Source of the DNA: Thiobacillus sp. 63-78
Lineage (GTDB): Bacteria > Pseudomonadota > Gammaproteobacteria > Burkholderiales > Thiobacillaceae
DNA: 64,000 bases
Direction: 5' to 3'
Assembly: GCA_001899765.1 (NCBI GenBank)
Contig: MKWM01000019.1
Coordinates: forward strand, 76,538-140,537
The position numbers were made by a program, and so were the translations under genes. The first letter of the stretch is position 1. Each line of letters starts with the position of its first letter. The notes under the pieces were generated by a model that was given only the letters and a program-made list of their open reading frames with translations, was not told the DNA's origin and made no database searches. Shown here piece by piece: positions 1 to 8,558 of the stretch.

Positions 1-384
1 CGGGGCAAACACCCCGGCCTCGATGCCTGCCTGCATCGCCGCGCGCACCGCCGCGAAACGTTCGTCGGCGAGCGCCAGGGCGTGATACGCCGCAAAACGG
101 CTGGCTGCGATGCGCGCGCCGTCCGGCACCTCCAGCACGATGCCCAGCGTCATCACGGCCGCACGGCCGTTGCGGTCGCGGATGCGCTGCAGCATGGCCG
201 ACAGGCGCGTCAACGCAGCCGCCTGGGACAATGGCCCCGCGCCCCAGTCGTCGCTTTCGACGATGAGCACGGGATGACGCAGCACCGGTTCGCGCCAGCG
301 TGCGACGAGCGGGCCGGCGAACGCCAGCAGCACGCCTGCCCACAACAGCAGCAGCATCGCCAGGAACAGCGCCAGCACGGTCAT
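1..384 (-). CDS. Polysaccharide deacetylase-like membrane protein, 5' part only
   Basis: A reading frame of 128 codons is open from the ATG at 384 to the left edge, so only the N-terminus is present. It starts with a hydrophobic stretch (about residues 2-27) likely to be a membrane anchor. Next comes HPVLIVESDDWGAG, which resembles the ESDDWGS signature at the start of some polysaccharide-deacetylase-like domains. The ATG overlaps the stop of the upstream sulfotransferase gene (ATGA), so the two are probably translationally coupled. The catalytic part lies outside the window, so the enzyme class is inferred from one motif and from the exopolysaccharide context. Confidence 0.5.
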   Translation of the reverse strand, partial: MTVLALFLAMLLLLWAGVLLAFAGPLVARWREPVLRHPVLIVESDDWGAGPLSQAAALTRLSAMLQRIRDRNGRAAVMTLGIVLEVPDGARIAASRFAAYHALALADERFAAVRAAMQAGIEAGVFAP

Positions 385-1307
385 CGATACCCCATCTCCG
401 CCGCCACGTCAGCCACCCGCGGCAGCACCCGTTCGATCCGCTCCCGGTTGCGGCCGTCCTTCCATTTGTCCAGACGGATCTCGGAAAACGCGTTGTAGGG
501 AATGTCGAGCACCTCGGCGCAATGCGCCTGCAGACGCGCATCGAAGGTCAGGCCACAGCCTTCGAATACCCGGCGGAACGTCGCCACCGGGTCGCGCAGG
601 AAATCCTCGTAGAACACCTCGACCCATTGTCCGGCCGGGACGCTGGCCCTGGCATCGAGGATGGCCCGGTTGACCGCGACATACTGGAAGGCGGCGACGT
701 CCTCGACCGAGGCGTTCACATACTGGCGCCAGCCTTCGGAAAGGAAAAAACACCATTGCCTCAATTGCCCGTTTTCCACGGCCACATTCGCCGGCAGGTC
801 GTTCGACCAGGTGGCGAATTCGTCGGGTTTGCGCCAGCCCTCGATCAGCGAATTGAGGTTGTCGCCCGGGCCGCGCTTGACGAAGACGAACACGGCGTCG
901 GGAAACAGCGCGCGAAGATAAGGAACGCAGAGTCCGTTCTGGTTGTTCTTGTCGACCCAGCGATGACGGCCGGTCCAGCTGTAGAAGTAGCGGCTGACGT
1001 CGTCGCGTTCGGCTGTGCTGGCATCGGTCGCATCCAGCGCGTGCGTGTCCCAGTGCTTGTCGGCCAGCGGATGCAGGTCCATCCAGTAATTGTGGGTCTC
1101 GCGCTGCAGGCTGCCGATTTCGCGCGATTCGGACAGGGTCTTGTAGACCAGGGTGGTGCCGGCCCGGGAGCAGCCGACCACGATGATGGGACGCTCCGCC
1201 GGCCGCGGCGAAAGCCGCCAGCGCATCCGGCGCAGGGCGCGGCGCATTCGCCGCGCATGGAATGCCAGCGTTTTGCCTACCTTCTCAAGAAATTCATTCC
1301 AACTCAT
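381..1307 (-). CDS. Sulfotransferase family protein
   Basis: The 308-residue protein has a basic N-terminus followed by VVGCSRAGTTLVYKTL (about residues 43-58), which fits the 5'-phosphosulfate-binding loop of PAPS-dependent sulfotransferases. Downstream, FVKRGPGDNLNS fits the 3'-phosphate-binding region. The family moves sulfate from PAPS to hydroxyl or amino groups of glycans and small molecules. It is the last complete gene of the minus-strand exopolysaccharide series and overlaps the next gene by ATGA. The likely role is sulfation of the exopolysaccharide, but the acceptor cannot be read from the sequence. Confidence 0.8.
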   Translation of the reverse strand: MSWNEFLEKVGKTLAFHARRMRRALRRMRWRLSPRPAERPIIVVGCSRAGTTLVYKTLSESREIGSLQRETHNYWMDLHPLADKHWDTHALDATDASTAERDDVSRYFYSWTGRHRWVDKNNQNGLCVPYLRALFPDAVFVFVKRGPGDNLNSLIEGWRKPDEFATWSNDLPANVAVENGQLRQWCFFLSEGWRQYVNASVEDVAAFQYVAVNRAILDARASVPAGQWVEVFYEDFLRDPVATFRRVFEGCGLTFDARLQAHCAEVLDIPYNAFSEIRLDKWKDGRNRERIERVLPRVADVAAEMGYR

Positions 1308-1429
1308 GGGATGTCCATCGCCGTCGAATGGATGTGCGGCCTCGCGACACGGCTACAGGATTCGTGCCAATCGGCCAGCTCGTTTATATTGGCGGACATT
1401 ATCCCGTATCACTCCGACACCACATACAT
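1308..1429. promoter_or_regulatory. Divergent intergenic region with weak promoter-like sequences
   Basis: These 122 bases separate the minus-strand sulfotransferase from the plus-strand amidotransferase homologue. An AT-rich patch, TATATT at 1385-1390, could act as a -10 element for the plus strand, and TATAAA on the other strand could serve the minus strand. Neither has a convincing -35 box. No Shine-Dalgarno sequence is obvious before the ATG at 1430. Promoter assignment is tentative. Confidence 0.25.
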
Positions 1430-3256
1430 ATGGATGGCATTTTTGGCTGGCTGGGCGACCACGGCGCGCATCAGGATCTCATCCGGCATATGAGCGGGGC
1501 GGCCAGTCCGGCACCCGAAAGCCCGCTGCACGAACACAGCAGCCAGATGCTCGGCGTCGCGGCGCGCTCGCGCTTCGGCAAAGCCGACCTCCACATTGAA
1601 AATGACCTCGCCGTCACCCTGACAGGACGCCCGGTTTTCCTCGACGAGGAACTGGCCTTCATCGCCCGTGACCGCCACCCGGCGGCGGCCGTGGCGCACG
1701 GCTGGCTGCGGCACGGCGAAAACCTGCCTGCGCAGATGCACGGCAATTTCGCTTTGGCCGTGCTGGAACCGCTCAAGAAAAAAGCCTGTCTGGTACTCGA
1801 CCGCTCAGGCGTGGAGCGCCTGTGTTATGCCTATCGAGGCGGCCATCTGGTGTTCGGCAGCAGTGCGCAAAGCGTCGCCGCCCACCCCGCCATCGGACGG
1901 ACCATCGACCCCCAGGCGATTTACGACTATCTGTATTTCCACACCATTCCGGCCCCACGCAGCCTCTATCAGGGGGTGCGCAAACTGCTGCCGGGGCAAA
2001 TGCTCACGCTGAAAAACGGCCGGCTCGGCACCGCGTTCTACTGGCAGGCCGACTACGCCCCGATCGACGCCGGCTACGACACGCAGCGCAGCCAGTTTCG
2101 TAGCGTGCTGGACGAGGCGGTACGCGATCTCGACGCCCCTTCCACGGCGGCGTTCCTGTCCGGCGGCACCGACAGCTCGACGGTCGTCGGCGCGCTCACC
2201 GCCGTGCGCGGCGCACCGGTCGATACGTTTTCCATCGGCTTCGACGCCGCGGGATTCGACGAAATGGAATACGCGCGCTGCGCCGCCGAGCGTTACGGCA
2301 GCCGCAGCCACGAGCATTATCTGAAGCCCGCCGACATCGTGACGGCGATTCCCGTCATCGCGCACGAATACGACGAGCCGTTCGGCAACGATTCGGCGGT
2401 GCCGACCTACTTCTGCGCCCGGGCCGCACGCGAAGCGGGATTCGAACACATGCTGGCGGGCGACGGCGGCGATGAAATCTTCGGCGGCAACGTGCGCTAT
2501 GCCAGGCAACGGCTGTTCGAGAATTATTTTCGCCTGCCCGCGGCGATCCGGCGCGGCGTGGTGGAGCCGATCGCCCATCTGCCCGGCTTGTCCGACCGCT
2601 TTCCGCTGGCCAAGCTGAAAAGCTACGTGCGTCAGGCCAACATGGGGCTGCCGTTGCGCCTGGAAAGCTACAACTTCCTGCACCGCACGCCGCTCGACCA
2701 GATTCTCGCTGCGGAGTTCATCCAGGCCGTCGAGCCTTCATCGGCGGATGCCGCCCTCACCGAAGTCTATGAACGTACCGCGTCGGACCATTACATCAAC
2801 CGCATGATGCATCTGGATCTGAAGTTCACCCTGGCCGACAACGACCTGCGCAAGGTCGGCACGATGACCGAAGCGGCCGGCATCGAAGTGCACTATCCGC
2901 TGCTCGACGACCGCATGGTCGCCTTTGCCAACCATCTGCCGGTGGATGACAAAGTGCGCGGCCAGATGCTGCGCTGGTTCTTCAAGGAAGCCCTGCGCGA
3001 CCTGCTGCCCGAGAAAATCATCAACAAGAGCAAGCACGGCTTCGGTCTGCCGTTCGGCGTGTGGAGCAACCAATACGCCCCGCTCGGCGACCTCGTCGGC
3101 GACAGCCTCGCGGATTTCAAGCGGCGCGGCTGGATCCAGCCGGCCTACCTCGACCATATGCTGGCCATGCAGCGTGGACCGCACGCCAGCTACTACGGCG
3201 TGATGATCTGGGTGACCATGATGCTGGAGCAATGGCTGCAGGCGAACGGACACTGA
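1430..3256 (+). CDS. Asparagine-synthetase-like amidotransferase lacking the glutaminase cysteine
   Basis: The protein has 608 residues from this ATG. It has the two-domain layout of AsnB-type enzymes: an N-terminal Ntn-hydrolase-like glutaminase domain (about 1-190), then an ATP-pyrophosphatase domain with the PP-loop SGGTDSS near residue 243 and DGGDEIFGG near 345. The start was chosen because MDGIFGWLGD aligns with the conserved MCGIxG start of class II amidotransferases. The frame stays open upstream to 1262, but that part looks non-coding. The nucleophilic Cys2 is Asp here, so glutamine hydrolysis should be lost and the enzyme may use free ammonia or another partner. It stands alone on the plus strand inside the exopolysaccharide locus and probably modifies a sugar. 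Confidence 0.8.
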   Translation: MDGIFGWLGDHGAHQDLIRHMSGAASPAPESPLHEHSSQMLGVAARSRFGKADLHIENDLAVTLTGRPVFLDEELAFIARDRHPAAAVAHGWLRHGENLPAQMHGNFALAVLEPLKKKACLVLDRSGVERLCYAYRGGHLVFGSSAQSVAAHPAIGRTIDPQAIYDYLYFHTIPAPRSLYQGVRKLLPGQMLTLKNGRLGTAFYWQADYAPIDAGYDTQRSQFRSVLDEAVRDLDAPSTAAFLSGGTDSSTVVGALTAVRGAPVDTFSIGFDAAGFDEMEYARCAAERYGSRSHEHYLKPADIVTAIPVIAHEYDEPFGNDSAVPTYFCARAAREAGFEHMLAGDGGDEIFGGNVRYARQRLFENYFRLPAAIRRGVVEPIAHLPGLSDRFPLAKLKSYVRQANMGLPLRLESYNFLHRTPLDQILAAEFIQAVEPSSADAALTEVYERTASDHYINRMMHLDLKFTLADNDLRKVGTMTEAAGIEVHYPLLDDRMVAFANHLPVDDKVRGQMLRWFFKEALRDLLPEKIINKSKHGFGLPFGVWSNQYAPLGDLVGDSLADFKRRGWIQPAYLDHMLAMQRGPHASYYGVMIWVTMMLEQWLQANGH

Positions 3257-3277
3257 GGCGAACGCCGGCCAACCGGC

Positions 3278-4711
3278 TCAGAAATCGAAGTAGATGAATT
3301 TCTGGCTGCTGCCGCCCAAGACAATGAGCGCCAGCGCCAGCCCTGCGTAGGCCGTGCCGCGCAGCGTGAAATGCAGGTGTCCCCAGCGCTGCAGGCCTTG
3401 CTTCAGGAACCGTTCGATGGACGGCTCCAGCAGGGCAAGCAGCAGACTGCCCCATACCAGCCACTGCACATAGCCGCGTACCGGTGCGACGTCGGTCGCA
3501 TGGCCCAGTCCCAGCATCGCCGCCGTGATGGTCCACGCGTCGTGAAACGAGTGCGCCCGGAAGAACACCCAGCTGATCCACACCAGCGCCAGCGTCACCG
3601 GCCAGCCCAGCCAGGACAGCGCGCGCGCGCCAACGGAATTCGCCCGCACGCCCAGCCGCGCATAGCAGTCGAGCAGCAGGCGATGCAGCACCAGATACGC
3701 GCCATGCAGGAATCCCCAGAACACGAAGGTCCAGGCAGCGCCGTGCCAGAGCCCGCCCAGCAGCATCGTGATCATCAGGTTGGCCAGGTTGCGGGACTTG
3801 CCGCGCCGGCTGCCACCGAGCGAAAAATACAGGTAATCACGCAGCCAGCGCGACAGGGTGATGTGCCAGCGCTGCCAGAATTCGCGCACGCTGCGGCTGG
3901 TGTAGGGATGACGGAAATTGCGCGGCAGCGTCACGCCGAACATCAGCGCCAGGCCGATGGCCATTTCGCTGTAGCCGGAAAAGTCGAAATAGATCTGAAG
4001 CGCAAAGGACGTCGTGGCGAGCCAGGCCAGGTAGACGTCCAGCATGTCGGGGCGGCTGAACAGGTCGTCGGTCAGGAGCGAAAGATTGTCGGCGAACAGG
4101 ACCTTCTTGACCAGACCCGCCATGAACACCAGTGCGCCCAGTTTGACGAATTCCGCCTTCAACGGCTGCAGGGATTCCAGCTGTTCGACCAGTTCGGACG
4201 CGCGCAGGATGGGGCCGGCGATCATGTGCGGAAAGAAGGTCACGTACAGCCACCAGGCGCGGAAGGAAATACGGTGCGTCCATTCGCCGCGGTAGACGTC
4301 GATCATCACCGACAGCATGTGGAAAGTATAAAAGCTGATGCCCAGCGGCAGCGCCCAGTCCGCCCAACCGGGCGGCGCGGCGCCCACCGGCAGGCCGGAC
4401 CAGGTGCCGAGCGCCCACAGGCTGTCCAGGGCCATCCCGAGATACTTGACGACGCCCAGGAATCCGAGGTTCAGCACCAGCCCCATCACCAGCAACCGCC
4501 TGCTGCGCGTGGCCGACAGGCCCGCGTAGATCAGGTAATTGAGGCTGACCGACGCCGCCAGCAGGATGAGATAGGCGGGCTTCCAGGATGCGTAGAAAAT
4601 CAGGCTGCCGACCAGGATGACGGCGGCACGTTCACGATAATCGCGCGCCCCGGCGTAGAACATCAGCAGCACGGCGAAGAACAGCAGGAAAGTCGGGGAG
4701 CTGAACAGCAT
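3278..4711 (-). CDS. MBOAT family O-acyltransferase
   Basis: A 477-residue polytopic membrane protein with many hydrophobic segments. The signature LLGGLWHGAAWTFVFWG near residue 320 contains the histidine regarded as catalytic in AlgI/DltB/PatA-type membrane-bound O-acyltransferases. REFWQRWHITLS and ALQIYFDFSGYS are also typical. The family transfers acyl groups across the membrane to extracytoplasmic glycans. The gene directly follows an SGNH-like gene, the usual AlgI plus AlgX/AlgJ pairing. It is probably an O-acetylase of the exopolysaccharide. It converges on the plus-strand amidotransferase with 21 bases between stops. Confidence 0.88.
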   Translation of the reverse strand: MLFSSPTFLLFFAVLLMFYAGARDYRERAAVILVGSLIFYASWKPAYLILLAASVSLNYLIYAGLSATRSRRLLVMGLVLNLGFLGVVKYLGMALDSLWALGTWSGLPVGAAPPGWADWALPLGISFYTFHMLSVMIDVYRGEWTHRISFRAWWLYVTFFPHMIAGPILRASELVEQLESLQPLKAEFVKLGALVFMAGLVKKVLFADNLSLLTDDLFSRPDMLDVYLAWLATTSFALQIYFDFSGYSEMAIGLALMFGVTLPRNFRHPYTSRSVREFWQRWHITLSRWLRDYLYFSLGGSRRGKSRNLANLMITMLLGGLWHGAAWTFVFWGFLHGAYLVLHRLLLDCYARLGVRANSVGARALSWLGWPVTLALVWISWVFFRAHSFHDAWTITAAMLGLGHATDVAPVRGYVQWLVWGSLLLALLEPSIERFLKQGLQRWGHLHFTLRGTAYAGLALALIVLGGSSQKFIYFDF

Positions 4712-4713
4712 GC

Positions 4714-5733
4714 CTATCGATCCTGCCAGGTGGCGAGCTGACGCCCCAGTTCGGCGCTGTAGCGCTGCGCGCCCCGGTCGTTCAAATGGCCTGCGTTGAT
4801 GAAATCGTCAGGGGTGAAACCCGTTGGCACGGGTAAAACCACCACGCCGCGTTGCCGCAGCTGGTCCAGCAATGCCCGGTAGGGGGTGGCCTCGGGGCGA
4901 GGATCGACAAAGGCCGAGGGGCGATCGCGCAAGGGCGGCAGGGTGACGAATACCCGCACGCCGCGCGCCTGCAGCAGATCGATCGCCTGCCACAGAAAGT
5001 GCTCGACGGCCGGTGCCGGAGGGTGCAAGGCCACGCTTTCCTGTTGCGCCACCTGGCCCGCATTCTGGGCCGCGCCGAATCCCGCCCGATAGCCCCGATA
5101 CGCCGCTGCCGCGCCCCCCACCGGGTCGAGCGAACGCACGCTGGCCTCGACGAAGCGCAGCGCCTTGTCCGGTTCGCGCAGTTCGCGAAGATTGCCGCTG
5201 TATGACCACAGCCGCAGCAGGCTTGCCAGCCAGTCGCGATAGCGGCCGGCATCCCACAGAGCGCGCCGGTCGGCAAGAAAACTGATGTAGCCGAGCGAGT
5301 TGTCTTCCTGCAGGGCGCTTTCATCCAGACCGAACACCGCCGTATGAATGGCCGTTTTTCCCAACAGCTTGCGATCATCCAGGCGCCGGATTTCACCCTG
5401 ATACACGATGGCATTGGCGCCCGGCAAGCCCAGATTGAAACCCGGCCGGGCGTGGAGCCCGACCCGATCCACCGTCTGCGGGTCGATCCCGTTGTCGGTC
5501 CGGCTGTTGCCGATGAAAAGAACCGGCGGCGGGCGGCGTTCGACTTCAAACAGCTTGTCGTAGGCGCGGCCGACGGCGAACACCGCACGGTATTGGAACA
5601 TCACGGTCTCGCTGTGCAGCGCGAGTTCAGCCAGAGCCAGCAGCAGCGTCGCCATCCAGAAGGCCCCGCCCAGGCCTGGAGGCAGGCGCAGACGACATCC
5701 CTGCACGCGCTGCTCAGCCCCCCGGTCCGGCAT
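4714..5733 (-). CDS. SGNH-hydrolase-like partner of the MBOAT acyltransferase
   Basis: The 339-residue protein has one N-terminal transmembrane segment (FWMATLLLALAELAL). LFIGNSRTDNGI carries the block I Ser, and DDFINAGHLNDRGA carries the block V Asp and His of the SGNH fold. Proteins of the AlgX/AlgJ/DltD kind act in the periplasm with an MBOAT enzyme to acylate a glycan. The ATG at 5733 was chosen because it overlaps the end of the ligase gene by 20 bases. Longer starts run deep into that gene. The stop lies two bases from the MBOAT start, which supports joint expression. Confidence 0.72.
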   Translation of the reverse strand: MPDRGAEQRVQGCRLRLPPGLGGAFWMATLLLALAELALHSETVMFQYRAVFAVGRAYDKLFEVERRPPPVLFIGNSRTDNGIDPQTVDRVGLHARPGFNLGLPGANAIVYQGEIRRLDDRKLLGKTAIHTAVFGLDESALQEDNSLGYISFLADRRALWDAGRYRDWLASLLRLWSYSGNLRELREPDKALRFVEASVRSLDPVGGAAAAYRGYRAGFGAAQNAGQVAQQESVALHPPAPAVEHFLWQAIDLLQARGVRVFVTLPPLRDRPSAFVDPRPEATPYRALLDQLRQRGVVVLPVPTGFTPDDFINAGHLNDRGAQRYSAELGRQLATWQDR

Positions 5734-7036
5734 GCTCCGAACCGAAGCGGCTCGACGGATGAGGCAAGGCCCGGCCCCGGGCACGGTCCTCGGCCGCCGC
5801 GGATTTGGTCAGGGCACCGGAGAATTTGGCCGCCAGCACCAGGATGATCATCAAATGATAGGGCAGGTCGAAATGGCTCATGCCCAGGAATGCCCCGGCC
5901 ACCGCATAACCGATCAGGCTCACCTGGATCATGGCCGCCAGGTCCGCCGCCCATTTCCGCTCGGGATCGTGCTTGCATCGTTTGATGATCTGTTGCGCCC
6001 GGAGCCACGCCAGCACCCCCAGCAGGAGGAACAGCGCGAGCCCGATGTATCCCTGCTCGCCCATCATCTCGAAATAGATGCTGTGCACATCGTGGACGTT
6101 CCAGGGGTCGGGCGCATACTGGCGGAAGGTGGGCGGCTGGAACATGTCGAACCCGCCACCGGTGATGTGACTCTTCGCCACGTTGTACGCGGTGTGCCAG
6201 GCATTGATCCGGCCTTGCGCCGACTGGTCCTCCTGATAGGTCTTGATCGTGTTCATGCGGTCGTACCATGCCTGCGGCATGATCGACGCCATGATGGCCA
6301 CGGCGATCACCATGTAAAAGCCGGTGACGATCTTGTTGCGGCTCTTGAGCCACAGAAACAGGCCCATCACCACCATTGCCAGCATGCCGCCGCGCGACTG
6401 GCTGCCGATGGCCGCGACGCCGGTCAGCACCATGGCGCTGGCCAGCCCGATCTTGAGCCACTTGCGGGTTTCCTGCAGGTGCAGATAGCGGATGAGCGGA
6501 ATCGTCATCACCAGCGCCAGCGCCATTTCGTTGTTGCCGCCGACAAAGGTGCCGGTCGGCCCCTGGACCCGGTAGACCCCGCCGTTGATGATGGTGAAGA
6601 TCCCGCCCTTGATGCCATAAAACCCGAACGACAGGGCAATCACCCAGACCAGCCAGTGCAGTTTGTAGCGCTCGTTGATGATCAGCACCGTGAGCAGGAC
6701 CATCAGCATGATCTTCCAGACCTTGTCCCACTGGAACCATGCCAGGTCTGGATAGAAGGCGAAGAAAGTGGTGAACAGCATCCAGCCGGTCAGGATCAGC
6801 AGGACGACGACTTCACGCGTCCACAGCATCTCCTTCTTGTCCTTCGACGCCAGGAAAGCAAGGATGGTGGCTCCGCCGACGATCATCGAGAACGGCATGT
6901 TGTAGGCGAACCCCCATGCCAGCCGGTGCGGGTTCATGTAGCCCAGCCACGACCACAGCAGAATACCCAGCCAGGGGCGTTTGAAGACGAAAGGCAGCAG
7001 GCCGAAAATCAGGCCGGTAATGAACAGGTCTCTCAT
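5714..7036 (-). CDS. Putative O-glycosylation ligase, exosortase A system-associated
   Basis: A 440-residue Wzy/WaaL-type membrane protein with about ten or more hydrophobic helices. The N-terminus MRDLFITGLIFGLLPFVF and the stretch WLGYMNPHRLAWGFAY match what I remember of the XrtA-linked ligase family TIGR03097. The family is proposed to ligate or polymerise glycan repeat units, possibly onto PEP-CTERM proteins. The substrate is unproven. The ATG at 7036 overlaps by ATGA the stop of a 50-codon ORF. The C-terminal tail is charged and Gly/Ala-rich. Confidence 0.85.
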   Translation of the reverse strand: MRDLFITGLIFGLLPFVFKRPWLGILLWSWLGYMNPHRLAWGFAYNMPFSMIVGGATILAFLASKDKKEMLWTREVVVLLILTGWMLFTTFFAFYPDLAWFQWDKVWKIMLMVLLTVLIINERYKLHWLVWVIALSFGFYGIKGGIFTIINGGVYRVQGPTGTFVGGNNEMALALVMTIPLIRYLHLQETRKWLKIGLASAMVLTGVAAIGSQSRGGMLAMVVMGLFLWLKSRNKIVTGFYMVIAVAIMASIMPQAWYDRMNTIKTYQEDQSAQGRINAWHTAYNVAKSHITGGGFDMFQPPTFRQYAPDPWNVHDVHSIYFEMMGEQGYIGLALFLLLGVLAWLRAQQIIKRCKHDPERKWAADLAAMIQVSLIGYAVAGAFLGMSHFDLPYHLMIILVLAAKFSGALTKSAAAEDRARGRALPHPSSRFGSEHAGPGG

Positions 7037-7185
7037 GCGGGTCCGGTTTTCTGCACGACGGGCGGAATGATGATGCCTGACCGATCCGTCATCAAGTCAT
7101 CGGGAAAATACCGTGTAGCCGGGGTGCCGCGACCGCGTGCGGCAGGATCGGGCCAGCCTTGCGGCTTCAGGCTCGGGGTGCTCAT
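7033..7185 (-). CDS. Uncharacterised 50-residue protein, coupled at both ends
   Basis: An open frame of 51 codons fills the gap between the PaaK-like gene and the O-ligase. Its ATG overlaps the upstream stop (ATGA at 7185-7182) and its TGA overlaps the ligase start (ATGA at 7036-7033), the same coupling used by many neighbours. The product begins MSTPSLKPQGWPDPAARG and ends IIIPPVVQKTGPA. It is proline-rich with no signal peptide and no membrane segment. I recognise no family. It could be a small accessory or leader peptide of the exopolysaccharide system, or only a translational bridge keeping ribosomes moving to the ligase. Confidence 0.55.
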   Translation of the reverse strand: MSTPSLKPQGWPDPAARGRGTPATRYFPDDLMTDRSGIIIPPVVQKTGPA

Positions 7186-8558
7186 CGAGCGGCCTGCGCC
7201 AGCGCGCCGTGTACGGGAACATGGCTCACCACGTAGCGATGCTTGCCCGACGCTTCCGGCGCGATCGCGTCCAGCAAGCGGACCTCGACGGCCAGCGTCG
7301 TGCCCAGACGGGCCCGCAACCCCCGGATCACGGTTGCGCGCGCTTCATCGTTCCAGCGCGCATCCGGCACGACCTGCACTTCGAGGCGGTCGATCGCATG
7401 CTGGATCAGCTTGAACTGTCCCACACCCGGCACCGCGCGCAGCACATAGATCACCGCCAGGGCATGCATGATGCGACCGTCGGCGGCAAGGATGAAATCG
7501 GTCTGCCGCCCCACCACGGCATCCAGCACCGTGAGGCCGCGCCCGCCCGGGTCGCTGCGGCCCGATTGGCGCACCACATCGCCGGTGCGGTAGCGGATGA
7601 ACGGCTGGGCGGCCGACACCAGGCTGGTGATCACCGCCTCGCCTTCCTCCGCCGGACGGCCCGCCGCGTCGAGCACCTCGATCAGGTGCGTTTCGCTCAT
7701 CTGCAGCAGCGCCCCATCCGGCGACTGCAAGGCCATCAGACCGGCATCGCGCGCGCCGTATTCGACCGAGACCGGCACCCCGAACGCCCGTTCGATCAGT
7801 TCACGCTGATGCGGGAACAAGGGCTCGCCGGTGGTGCTGACCACGCGCAGCGCGGGTAGCCGAAGCCGGGCGCCGCGCGCTCCGGCATGCGCCGCGAGCA
7901 ACGCCAGGCTGCTGGCATAGCCATAGATTGCTTTCGGGTTCCAGGCCTGCATGGCAGTCAGATAATCGTCCATGCACGCAGGCGACATGGCGAACGCATT
8001 CAGCAGCAGCTGGTTGACCAGCCGGTCGCGCAGGGTCTTGATGCGATCGGTCCTGCTCAATTCCACCGGCGCGCCCCACAGGTAGACCTCGCGCTCGCCG
8101 GGCGCCACGCCCCACCAGCACCGCGCACGCAGCCGTCCGGCCGCATCCGCGGCCTGGCGCGCGCGGCCGAAATGGAAAATCAGCGGTTCGCCGCTGGAGC
8201 CGCCTGTCGTATAGGGAAACACGCCGCCCGGTACGCCACGCCACACCAGTTGTTCGACGTTCTCGCGCGCATCGCGTTTGTCCATCGTCGGCAGGCGCGC
8301 CAGATCGCCCGGCAGCACCGCGCCGGCCTGGACGGTTTCGGCCAGCCCGGCGGCATGCAGCCGGGCGGCATGCCAGGGGCTGTGCGCCAGCGCGGTTTGC
8401 AACAGCACATTGAGATGCCCGGTCTGGTAGTCCAGCATGTCTTCCCGCGACAGCCACTGCGTACGCTCGAGTTCCTCCAGCACGGAGAACGTGGGGCGAT
8501 GCAGCGCCGCCTCCTGCAGGCGGAACACGTTGCGGGCGAGCCAGGCCGGAACGCTCAT
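7182..8558 (-). CDS. Phenylacetate-CoA ligase/CapK-like adenylate-forming protein
   Basis: The 458-residue protein has the ATP-binding signature PYTTGGSSGEPL (about residues 120-131), then EYGARDAG and the late motif RYRTGDVV, all typical of PaaK/CapK-type ANL enzymes. Relatives in capsule and exopolysaccharide loci are thought to activate a carboxylic acid as an adenylate or CoA ester, but few substrates are known. The ATG at 8558 overlaps the stop of the preceding sulfotransferase gene (ATGA) and the protein begins MSVPAWLARNVFRLQE. Its stop overlaps the start of the 50-codon ORF. It may supply an acyl or aminoacyl decoration of the polymer. Confidence 0.8.
   Translation of the reverse strand: MSVPAWLARNVFRLQEAALHRPTFSVLEELERTQWLSREDMLDYQTGHLNVLLQTALAHSPWHAARLHAAGLAETVQAGAVLPGDLARLPTMDKRDARENVEQLVWRGVPGGVFPYTTGGSSGEPLIFHFGRARQAADAAGRLRARCWWGVAPGEREVYLWGAPVELSRTDRIKTLRDRLVNQLLLNAFAMSPACMDDYLTAMQAWNPKAIYGYASSLALLAAHAGARGARLRLPALRVVSTTGEPLFPHQRELIERAFGVPVSVEYGARDAGLMALQSPDGALLQMSETHLIEVLDAAGRPAEEGEAVITSLVSAAQPFIRYRTGDVVRQSGRSDPGGRGLTVLDAVVGRQTDFILAADGRIMHALAVIYVLRAVPGVGQFKLIQHAIDRLEVQVVPDARWNDEARATVIRGLRARLGTTLAVEVRLLDAIAPEASGKHRYVVSHVPVHGALAQAAR

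Noticed and set aside
5732-7414. A 560-codon plus-strand frame opposite the O-ligase
   Set aside because: Composition is dominated by His, Gln, Asp and Arg, with no motif. The O-ligase on the other strand is clear.
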